Origin: Amoebophrya sp. AT5.2
Taxonomy: Eukaryota; Sar; Dinophyceae; Syndiniales; Amoebophryaceae
Reading direction: 5' to 3'
NCBI GenBank assembly: GCA_005223375.1
Contig: RXOD01006311.1
Span: forward strand, 1-10,717
DNA length: 10,717 nucleotides
This document shows, piece after piece, positions 1-7,678 of this stretch. The notes beneath the pieces are model-generated. The model saw nothing but the letters and a program-made list of their open reading frames with translations, was not told the DNA's origin and ran no database searches. Numbering within the stretch: position 1 is the stretch's first letter; each line of letters starts with the position of its first letter. Both the position numbers and the translations under genes were made by a program.

Positions 1-20
1 CTCTCTCTCTCTCTCTCTCT
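1..20. repeat. (CT)10 dinucleotide run
   Basis: Twenty bases of perfect alternating CT begin the window, followed by an A-rich stretch. It could be a microsatellite or the pyrimidine tract of an upstream splice acceptor. Because the window starts inside it, its true length is unknown. Confidence 0.9.
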
Positions 21-80
21 TCCAACAACAAATAAAAAAAAAAGATTTTTAAACAATCTACTCCGACAGCTGACAATCTT

Positions 81-93
81 CTTGGCGCTGCAG
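81..93 (+). promoter_or_regulatory. Candidate splice acceptor upstream of the membrane-protein start
   Basis: A T/C-rich stretch ends in GCTGCAG at 93, 33 bases before the first ATG of the membrane-protein frame. It has the CAG ending shared by all introns in this window. It could be the end of a 5' intron, or a trans-splicing acceptor if this lineage uses spliced leaders. The coding frame stays open upstream to the window edge, so an upstream coding exon is also possible. Confidence 0.3.
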
Positions 94-126
94 ATTTTTC
101 ATTTGGTGAATGATCCAGTCTTGGAG

Positions 127-3100
127 ATGTTTGCCGGCGTGGGCGCAAAGTCTGAGCCAGAGGAGACAGAAAGAGAGCAGACGAACTCCGAGCTAGACGC
201 GGACCAGGACAGGCTTCTGTTGCAGGAAAGGCAAGCTGGGAAAGAGCACAAAGTACATGGCGACGATGATCTCAGACGAGAAATGCACGACCATGCACAT
301 AAACGCGATGCGTCAAAAATGGAGGTTGTGGTGCCCCGAACGGTCGCGCCAGCGGGGGCAGAATCGGCTCGGAGTGAAACGAGTCAAAGTCAACCTGTGA
401 TAACGTCGTCGTCGTCGTCTATAACCGAAACCGCGGCGTCAAGCGCAGTAGCGGCCGCAGCAGCGAATCCACCTCCAAGTGCGGACTCATCTCTAACTGC
501 CGCGAATACGCGAGAGCGTTCCCGTGGTCAAGATTCTCACCCTGGCACCGTCAAGATGAAGCCTGCGCCGCCGCTCGCTGCCACTCAGGCAAGAGAGAAC
601 GTCGTGGCGGTAGTAGAAGAGAAGGAGGCTTCCGCTTCAACATCGCCCGCTGTGTCTGCCGTGACACCAGTACCGAACTCAGTGACAAAAGAAGTAGCAG
701 AAGATGACAATGTAAATGCAGTCGGACGAGATGAAGCCCGCGTGGGTGAGCGGGAAGCTGAAGCCGCAGTCCCTTTAGCGTCCGCAGGAGGTCTCCAAAC
801 AACTTCAACTAGCGGTGCGGCCAGCCGACTGGGTCCAGAAATCGCGCTTACAGACCCGCTCGGAACCAGCAAGAGCGGGTCGATAATGAGAGAGGAGATA
901 GGGAATGCAAATGTACCGACTTCGACGTTCAACGTCGCGGTCACGGAGCAGCAAGAAAAGGGCCGCAGCGACCCAAGACCCAGGCGACGGAGCGATGGCG
1001 CTGCTCCGTTACAGCTCGTTCAGCCGTTCTCGATTGTAGAAGTGACCAAGCGGCGCGGGGCGTTGTCCTTTCTCGAAGTCGCTCGGCGGCGTCGCACAAG
1101 TCACTCGAACCGAGCACGAAAACATGGGAAACAACCACACGACCACAAATCCTCTGCGCATCTTCTCACTGCGACGTCGCCCCCTTTAATCGGGCCTGGC
1201 GACCGCCTCGCACTAATCGCCGCCGGAGAAGCCACCGTTCGAAGCGCAGGAAAATCCATTTCGCGGAACAACCAGCGAAAGCTGCACGACCCGCTGACCG
1301 ACGCCAGCATCACGATCAAGGTCGTCTACCTCCAGTCTGTCCTCTACCTGCTGTGGTTTGGCATTCTCCAGCTCTTCTGCCTCATGGTCGAGTGTGGCTG
1401 TTTCGAATGGTCCCGTCCGAAATCTTGGAGCGCCGCAATGGCCGCTGCCGCCGCGGGCACTAGCGACATGAATAGTACCGCGGTCGCGCGCTTGGAACGC
1501 GCCGAACGCAAAACGTTTGTGATGGCCTGGAGCTCACTGCTCGGCTACATCAGCATGTTCTCGTTGCTGCACATTTTTTCCTCCCTCCAGACGCTAACCA
1601 ACAACCTCGGCATGGCGTTCGCGCTCGTGTTTGTCTGCCCCGTGGTTGCCGCGACCCTGTGGGAAACGGGCCGCTTCGTGCGATTCTCGCTTCTCATGGG
1701 GAACTACGGCCTCGCCGCCGCCCGGCAGGAGGACCAGACCGCTGCAGAAGACCTGAACTTCGACTTGGCAAACAGTGAACAAGCTGGCGGGGGCAACAGA
1801 AGCGGCGAGCAAGACCCGGCCGGCGCACAGCAGCGCGAGGTGGCGGCGTACGACTCCGTGGAGGCCTACGCCGAGTGGGAAGCGCAGACCGCTGACATCC
1901 AGTCGGAAAACGTCGGGGTGGCGACGTCCTTCCTCACCGTCCAGGCCATTCAGTTCGCGGTCGTGGGCGCCCTCCCCGACTTTCACGGCCAGCAGAAGCC
2001 CGAGGAGGGGAAGGTTTTCTTCACGCCCACCGAGAAAACCTTTCCCACGATGGCGGCCATCGTGATCGGGACCGCGCTCGTCGCTGACGTGCTGGTGAGG
2101 TTTGTGCACCGGCGGCTGAAGGAGGTGCCGCGCTTTTCGTTCCAGTCCCGCCTTTTCCAGGCGATCACGGTGGTGCTGTGCATGATATTCGCGTGGGAAC
2201 TGCTGTTGGTGTTGCGGTGGGCGGTGGCGGCGACGTGCCCGAGCATCTCGAACATGATCATCTTCAAACTAGCAGTCGCCATGTTCGTCACGGTCTTCGG
2301 CGCGGTGATGATCGGCATTCTGGACGCAGTCGAGGACTTCCTGAAGCCGGTGCGGCAAGTCCTGTTCGTGGAAGAAGGGGCAGGGGATGTGGGCGGGCGC
2401 GGAGGCGGTCGCCGGCTGTTTTCCGGAGGCGGTCGAGGGGGGGCGTCAGCCCGCGGAGGCAGGGGGTTGCGCTCGGACCGAGAATCGAGCCTGGACGATC
2501 TGGACACGGGGACCGGACACTTCGCGCCGCCGTTGAGTCCGCAACTAACCCAAGAAAACCTGGAAAAAATGATCTTCTGCGTCGGCATCATCGTGGGCTT
2601 CGCGTGGAACCACGCGTTTGAGGTAAGAAAGGCAAGTGAGAATCCATTCCCCATTCTTGTTGGTGTTTGAACGCACGAAAGCTGATCGCGCCTCCTTATT
2701 CATTCTGTTTCATCGTAAACGTAATTTGAATTTGTTGCATTTAATAATTCGATCATTCCAGGTCGCCATGCTCGCCGTCAACCAGGAGATCGACGGTGCT
2801 TTTCGCACGGATTTCGGAGAGAAGCACAACCTGCACTTAATGATGATGTTTCTTCGGCTCCTCCTCATCCTTACCGCGTTACCCGCCTGGCGTTACTACA
2901 TTTTCCCGCAACTCGTAAAGCACAAGGATGAGTACGCATCGGGAAGAGTGCTGGAAGAAGTGGATCAAGAATCCGTTGCGGCGCAGTTGATCGGGGACGA
3001 AGCAGCGGAAAAGTTTGAGGCATGGAAGAAAAGCAAGTTGGAGGGGCCGATGTGGAGGTTCTTCTGGACGATGTATGCGCTGGGGATTGTGGGTAGTTTG

Positions 3101-3151
3101 GGCATCATTGCCACCTACTACGTGAACGCAACAAAGACGAATGTTTTTTGA
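127..3151 (+). CDS. Large multi-pass membrane protein, family not recognised (two exons)
   Basis: Exons are 127-2622 and 2762-3151, joined in phase 0 across a GT...CAG intron; the product is 961 residues from the first ATG. I do not recognise the family. Residues 1 to ~390 are predicted disordered, rich in Ala, Ser, Thr, Glu and Arg with poly-Ser and poly-Ala runs. Hydrophobic segments follow at about 399-422, 464-486, 494-512, 601-618 (weak), 641-661, 678-703, 709-735, 814-836, 856-880 and 930-953, giving nine or ten membrane spans. Between the seventh and eighth lies a Gly/Arg-rich loop (about 752-792) with repeated GGR/GGGR units. The eighth segment carries VGFAWNHAFEVA and spans the splice junction. 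No signal peptide is seen. The start is uncertain: the frame has no stop upstream to the window edge, so an upstream exon could exist. The long first exon (~2.5 kb) contrasts with the many short exons of the next gene. A channel or transporter role would be a guess. Confidence 0.82.
2623..2761 (+). other. Intron of the membrane-protein gene (139 nt)
   Basis: It begins GTAAGAAA after ...TTTGAG and ends ATTCCAG before GTCGCCATG. It is more AT-rich than its flanks and has in-frame stops. Joining the exons keeps one frame and restores a continuous hydrophobic segment (VGFAWNHAFEVAMLA), which supports this exact junction. Confidence 0.88.
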
Positions 3152-4040
3152 CGAGAAAAAAGTGTACGATGGAGCGATCCGAATAATTCGATGCAAATGC
3201 AAGTGGTAAATTTATTTTACTACAATCAATCAACTTTCAAGACAGTGGAATTCAACTTTTCCGTTTTCGCGAACAAAGGGCCGCATCGCGGCGCCGCAAC
3301 AGAACGTTTCGAAGAAAATATTTGCAGGGAGTGAAGAGGCTCTTTTTCTTTCGCATATCAGCTTCAACAGGACAATATGCCGTCGGTGAAAATTTCGAAC
3401 CGTCCATAAGAACGAACAAAATGTAGTTGTTTAAGCTGCGCAAGCGCGGCAGCACAGGATAAGTTGCGCACATCGGTGGTGGAACACAAACGAACTAGCA
3501 GTGCCAATTTTTGTACAACACATCAAGAAGCAGAGGCGGTTGCAGTTTGCGCAGGTGAATCAAGTTTCGTGAGAGACCAGAGCACGACGGTGCCGATGTT
3601 CTGTCGGAAGGTCTTTGCTTGCAGTTGCAACGAACGCGTTACCAAGTGTTCACAAAATCAAACGTGGCAAGCTGTGGCGTCTGAAGTCCAGTACTCGTTC
3701 CGCGATACCATCTTCGTCGTGTGCAATACAACATCGGCTTGGTTATACGTCACATTCATTTGCTTCCGTAGTCGTAGTGCCGGGGACGAAGGGGATTCTA
3801 ATGGGGAGGGACAGGATAGTGTTGATGGGTGTATCACGTCGATTCCTCGTATCTCGATTTCGACTGTGTCAAGCGTTTTTCGGGCCCCCTCGACTCACAA
3901 GTAATAAAACTCTGTTACCCCATCCCCCGTCGTGTTGGCTCGCTGCGATGAATCCTAACATAGGCGGTACTCATATCAAACGTCGTGACCCAAGATCAAA
4001 AATCCAAATGGAACTTTCCTGGCAAAAAACTAAAAGTAGC
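3152..4040. other. Intergenic region: 3' flank of the membrane gene and upstream flank of the kinase gene
   Basis: About 890 bases without a convincing gene. Two overlapping open frames exist (about 3464-3904 and 3615-4052), but they lack the GC-rich third positions of the real genes and have no recognisable domain. An AATAAA hexamer occurs at 3903-3908; whether it matters for polyadenylation in this organism is unknown. A short GC-rich palindrome (GCGGCGCCGC, 3288-3297) and an imperfect hairpin (3435-3453) are present. I see no tRNA, snRNA or spliced-leader RNA gene. Confidence 0.6.
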
Positions 4041-4069
4041 GGTTTTTTTTGAAACGCGACTTCTTGCAG
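4041..4069 (+). promoter_or_regulatory. Candidate 5' splice or trans-splice acceptor of the kinase gene
   Basis: A run of eight T, a short purine patch, then ACTTCTTGCAG ending at 4069. This is a good pyrimidine tract plus CAG acceptor 61 bases upstream of the kinase ATG. It could accept a spliced leader or end a 5' UTR intron; the sequence alone cannot tell which. Confidence 0.4.
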
Positions 4070-4130
4070 CCGAAGAGAACCCGTCGGCAGTTAGTGGGCA
4101 CGGTAAACGAAAACGTTCTTAGCGATCGAC

Positions 4131-7100
4131 ATGCCGCGCGACAGCATTGTAATCCTGCTCGGCCCCCCGGGCTCGGGGAAGGGGACGGTGTCGCCCGCCA
4201 TCGTCGATTCTCTTGGCATCCCGCAGCTCAGTACGGGCGACATGCTCCGCGCCGCCGTTGCCGCGGGCACCGAAACCGGCCTCAAGGCCAAGGACCTCAT
4301 GGCCCAGGGAGCACTCGTGCCCGATGAGCTCGTCATTGGTACTAGTACTACGGTCTTATTGATTCGTCAGTTCCAGAAGTTCAAATTCTTCGTGATCGTG
4401 ATGAGTAACCGCTGCGTCCATGACCCACCTACGAAGATAGAAATGCCCAAATCTATAGTACCTGAGAAGCAAATGCAGAAATCCTTCCATGAAATCATGC
4501 AAACATGCGCCACAGCCATCATCCAGGAGCGCATCCAGGAATCCGACTGCGCCTCGGGGTTTTTGCTGGACGGTTTTCCCCGCACGGTGGCGCAGGCGAA
4601 GGCTCTGGACGCGGTGCTCACGGCGCAAGGGGAGATGGTGACCAAGGTCGTCGAGTTGAACGTTCCCGATGACGTGCTCACGGACCGGATTTGCGGTAGG
4701 TGGATCCACAAATCCTCGGGCAGGAGCTACCACGTCACCAACAAGCCCCCGAAGAGCTACGACGGAAGCAGCGAGCCCACCGTCGAGAACATGTAGAAGA
4801 GGAACTTACCGTTACCTGTCTTTCTATGCGATACTTCTAGAAAGCATACATCAATCTATCATGAATGTTGTTCAAGTTGGTTCATGTGTGGTGTGCTTGG
4901 AGGTGAACCATTCGTAGTACTTGTGCGGCGTCTAATTATCTTGATCTTCGCGTTTGCCCCCCTCCTCTGAAGGAGATTGATTCTCCTCGTCGAACCAGCT
5001 CAGTAGATCATGATGCACCCCTCTCCATCGGAGCAAGATGAATCTTCGGCAGGTTGGACGACGAGACCGGCGAGCCTCTGTACCAGCGCGCGGACGATAC
5101 CAAGGACGCGCTGCCCAAGCGTTTGGAGGGGTACCACGCCGAGACCGAGCCGATTCTCGAGTACTACGGGGAGAACGTTTGCGTGCGGGTCGACTGCAAC
5201 CGAGCCATGGACGTGATCACCCAGGACATCCTGCAGGTTTTGGTTCTGGGCAAGGGCGACACTGGCGTCACCACCGCGATGAAGGACATGCTGTTGGCCC
5301 TCACGCACCTGAGCGAACTGATGGAGCACATGCCCGAAGACATCCAGGCCTGGTGCAACAGCGACGAATTCGCGGACGCAATCAACGAATATTTCGTGGT
5401 ATGTATGTGATCTTTCTACTAGATACCGAATCGAGTAATTGTTTTGCTTCCATCATCAACATCTTCTTTGCGTGCCGTGCCTGTTATACGCGACACCCAT
5501 CCTAGTCAGTGTATCAGCATGAGCCCATGAGCATCATGCAGCTGCAGATGCAGGGATAGGGAAACAAGTTCGTTGCTCCCTTGTTGACGAGCAGCACACC
5601 ACCTCGCAGGAGCCGGCATTGTTCGAGGTGGCGGGAGAGTCCCTGCATTTAACTTTTTCGTCACTTTTTGCTTCACTCTTTCGCCCGGTCCAGATTTCGC
5701 CCGTGTGTGAGCCCGCACACGGTCAGAAACTGGCGCGCTTGGAGGCCTCCGCCGGGAGCTTTCTACGGCGTCACCTTTTTGATGCGGATGTCCTGCCGTC
5801 GGACTAACAACTCTGGAAGCACGTCGGAGACTGTCCTCTCCGAGGTCCAAGGCGTGCGTGGTAAAAAGGACATGAAGTAAAAGGTGAAGCCACTAATGTC
5901 GAGGTTCGCAACTCCATTAACTCACAGGAGCTGGACACGAACAAGACCGGCACGCTGGAGGCGGAGGAGCTGTTCGAGGTGGCGGGAGAGTCCCTGCAGG
6001 GCATGCTGCGCATTCAGAACGAAGGCGAGGATCCCTACTTCGAGCCCAAGGTCGGTCCGGCCGAAGTGCGCCGCTTCATGGCCATCTTCGACCAGGACGG
6101 GAACGGATCCCTGGACAAAAACGAGTTCGCGGACTTCGTCAAATTTTCCATCTGCAGAAGCTGGATTGAGGTGCTACTTCGGTGTTAAAAAAACCAAGCA
6201 TCACCTATGCATCGTCACCAGCAAATAAACAACTACAAAACGAAATAAAGTACAAAACGAACACATCGCTCCATCGACAGGATCAGTACCTGGAGGAGGG
6301 TTACTACAACGAGGACGAGGAGGGGGGCGAGACCACGCCATTGTTCAACTCTGGCGAGGAGCAGGAGATCATCGAGGGCGAGCAGGTTATGGACGACACC
6401 ATTGCCAAGCTCGAGGAGGGCCCGAATTCGGCGAAGTACTTCCTGGACAAGCTGTCGCCAGAGCAACGGGCGGAGATTATGAGCGAGGATTTCGCGATGC
6501 AGCGGCGGTTGGAGTTCGATTCGCTGGACGACGACGCGAGCGGAACTCTGGAGATCAACGAGCTTTTTCCGCTCATCGAGGCCATCGCGGACGTCCACCC
6601 CTGGAGCATCACGTACGAGCACTGCGCGCGCTTTCTCACTTTGTTCGACGAGAACGGCGACGGTGTGCTGCAGTTCGGTATACCCATTTTATATCCGATT
6701 GGAAAATTAGAGCGGCACAGACCACTACTTGCATTCACATGCTAAGAAAAAACTGTATGGCGAGGTCGAACAACATACTAACTTAGATATAAGTAGCTGG
6801 CAGGGACACGTTCACAGAACAACAAGCAGAGACAGAGTGCATCACGACCTGCGAGACGCACCATCAACCCAATCCTTGCAAGGATATGATTGAATGCACA
6901 GAGGAGTACCTGAAATTGGTACAGTACGTGATTGCGATGGCCACCGTGGAGTACGAATCGGAGACGACGGGAGGGAGCGGCGGCGGTGCAGCAATCGCGG
7001 CCGAGATGGAGGCTTTGATGGAGGAAAACGAACGCCTGAAGAAGGCCTTCGACAAGGTCAGCCAGGAGAAGACCGAGCTCCAGCGAAACTTTAACAAAAC

Positions 7101-7502
7101 GCTGAAGGGAGCCATCAAAGACTCCAACGCCGAAATGCAGAAGGAAAAACAATGGAGATCGACGCTGGAAGGGAAGTTCGCGGTAGACTTTGTTACGTTT
7201 GCATTTGGTCGTGAAAGTGGTCTTGGGCAAGCATATCACATGCTTAAGAATCGCTCTGAATCTTCGTAGTCATTGATGTGAATCCAATCGGGGGCCTTTC
7301 ACGAAATATAGTCTTGTTATAAAAATTTGATGCTGGTGTGACCATACGACAGGACCTGCTGAAAGACTACCGTGCGGTGCTGAAGGTGGCAAAAGTGCAG
7401 CGCACGACGATGGATGCTAATACGAAGACGGTGGGCACCCAGAAGCTCGCGCCAGTCACCAAGACGAGCACCTGTGTGCGGGTGGCACGGAAGCTGCACT
7501 AA
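4131..7502 (+). CDS. Adenylate kinase fused to four EF-hands and a C-terminal coiled coil (seven exons)
   Basis: Exons: 4131-4338, 4516-4792, 5053-5398, 5928-6170, 6281-6677, 6902-7182, 7353-7502; the spliced product is 633 residues. Residues 1 to ~225 form a complete long-LID adenylate kinase (ATP + AMP <-> 2 ADP): P-loop GPPGSGKGT (11-19), AMP-site STGDMLR (34-40) and DGFPRT (88-93), LID from GRWIH (130-134) to [11 protein letters not shown] (164-174), then KRLEGYH (184-190). Lys17 and Arg40, 92, 127, 131, 174 and 185 are in place, so it should be active. Four canonical EF-hand loops follow: 280-291 ([12 protein letters not shown]), 332-343 ([12 protein letters not shown]), 441-452 ([12 protein letters not shown]) and 481-492 ([12 protein letters not shown]), all with acidic residues at loop positions 1 and 12. 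An acidic linker (about 363-405) separates the two pairs. A Glu/Lys-rich coiled coil covers about 520-590. The ATG has an in-frame TAA 27 bases upstream. No targeting signal or membrane segment is seen, so a cytosolic or cytoskeleton-attached enzyme under calcium control is the likely reading. The C-terminus may be longer (see the segment after the stop). Confidence 0.88.
4339..4515 (+). other. Kinase-gene intron 1 (177 nt, stop-free in frame)
   Basis: It starts GTACTAGTAC and ends GCCACAG. Removal joins ...DELVI to AIIQERI, the expected helix after the AMP-binding region. The length is 59 codons exactly and no stop occurs in the reading frame, so retention would insert 59 residues after residue 69. 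The encoded stretch has no counterpart in adenylate kinases, so it is called an intron. Confidence 0.85.
4793..5052 (+). other. Kinase-gene intron 2 (260 nt)
   Basis: It starts GTAGAAGAGG within an ATG codon and ends TTCGGCAG. Splicing restores [16 protein letters not shown], the usual LID sequence of this kinase family, so the junction is well supported. The second base of the intron already begins an in-frame TAG, so retention would end the protein inside the LID. Confidence 0.88.
5620..5647 (+). repeat. Intronic copy of an EF-hand exon fragment (28 bp exact)
   Basis: These 28 bases are identical to 5971-5998 in the next exon, which encodes FEVAGESL after the first EF-hand loop. The copy follows a CTCGCAG acceptor-like site (ends 5609) and reads in the same phase as the real exon. 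The calcium-loop part is missing between the acceptor and the repeat. Confidence 0.9.
5701..5722. repeat. Inverted repeat (7-bp stem) inside intron 3
   Basis: CCGTGTG at 5701-5707 pairs with CACACGG at 5716-5722 around an 8-base loop. A hairpin of this size can occur by chance; no function is assigned. Confidence 0.5.
5971..5998 (+). repeat. Exonic partner of the intronic 28-bp copy
   Basis: This is part of exon 4 of the kinase/EF-hand gene, coding for the end of the first EF-hand and the start of the linker. Identity with 5620-5647 is complete over 28 bases and stops abruptly at both ends. Confidence 0.9.
6171..6280 (+). other. Kinase-gene intron 4 (110 nt)
   Basis: It starts GTGCTACTTC, the only non-GTA donor in the window, and ends CATCGACAG, phase 0. 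It is AT-rich and has a TAA soon after the donor. Joining gives [15 protein letters not shown] nearby GTGTTA donor at 6181 would give the wrong phase. Confidence 0.78.
6678..6901 (+). other. Kinase-gene intron 5 (224 nt)
   Basis: It starts GTATACCCAT and ends AATGCACAG, splitting a Glu codon. Joining completes the fourth EF-hand loop [12 protein letters not shown] with its required Glu at position 12, strong evidence for the exact junction. Confidence 0.9.
7183..7352 (+). other. Kinase-gene intron 6 (170 nt)
   Basis: It starts GTAGACTTTG and ends TACGACAG, phase 0. Joining gives [17 protein letters not shown], continuing the charged helical pattern of the coiled coil. The intron is AT-rich relative to both exons. 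Confidence 0.78.
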
Positions 7503-7575
7503 GAAGAACAACAAACGGCAGTTCCAGTTCACCTACGAGCCGAGCTCCGCCGAGGCGAAAGAAACTACGTCATGA
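7503..7575 (+). other. Coding-like segment after the kinase stop codon, in the +1 frame
   Basis: Directly after the TAA at 7500-7502, the frame one base over reads AAG AAG AAC AAC... to a TGA at 7573-7575, encoding 24 residues that begin [14 protein letters not shown]. Most of its codons end in G or C, like true exons here. It may be a C-terminal extension reached by a frameshift, a sequencing indel, or the relic of a longer tail. It starts exactly where the other frame stops, which fits a one-base insertion. Confidence 0.45.
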
Positions 7576-7597
7576 TGGCTAAACCTCCTCGCTGCGG

Positions 7598-7678
7598 TCG
7601 AAGATCCAGATTTTGACGCACATGCTGTCGAAGATCCAGACATGACGGAGACACATATATGCTGTCGAAGATCCAGAC
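7598..7678 (+). repeat. Three copies of a short direct repeat after the kinase gene
   Basis: TCGAAGATCCAGA occurs at 7598-7610, 7628-7640 and 7665-7677. The last two copies share a longer 19-base match (TGCTGTCGAAGATCCAGAC at 7623-7641 and 7660-7678). Spacings are 30 and 37 bases, so only the first two copies are in the same frame. They lie in the probable 3' flank of the kinase gene. Confidence 0.85.

Larger units (their letters stand above)
5399..5927 (+). other. Kinase-gene intron 3 (529 nt), carrying a copy of exon sequence
   Basis: It starts GTATGTATGT and ends AACTCACAG, phase 0. Joining gives [16 protein letters not shown], exactly the helix-loop spacing of an EF-hand. It is the longest intron of the window and contains a 28-base exact copy of part of the following exon (see repeat entries), plus a hairpin. 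Confidence 0.85.

Noticed and set aside
1083..1103. A 17-base match between the membrane gene and the leader of the cold-shock gene (around 8711-8727)
   Set aside because: A single short GC-rich match with unrelated flanks; probably chance.
1594..2109. Second - strand open frame opposite the membrane gene
   Set aside because: Arg/His-rich composition typical of antisense reading of GC-rich codons, with no recognisable domain.
1983..2654. Long open frame on the - strand opposite the membrane gene
   Set aside because: It is the mirror of a GC-rich coding exon; the + strand frame gives clear membrane segments and a valid splice, while this one gives no domain.
3435..3453. Imperfect GC hairpin considered as a transcription terminator
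   Set aside because: No T-run follows, and intrinsic terminators of that kind are not expected in a eukaryotic nuclear gene.
3464..4052. Two overlapping + strand open frames between the first two genes
   Set aside because: No third-position GC bias, no ATG at the start of the first, no domain, and they overlap each other in different frames.
4131..7502. Identification as the central-pair protein CPC1/SPEF2
   Set aside because: Those proteins are much larger with other domains; here a complete, apparently active kinase sits at the very N-terminus and is followed by four EF-hands.
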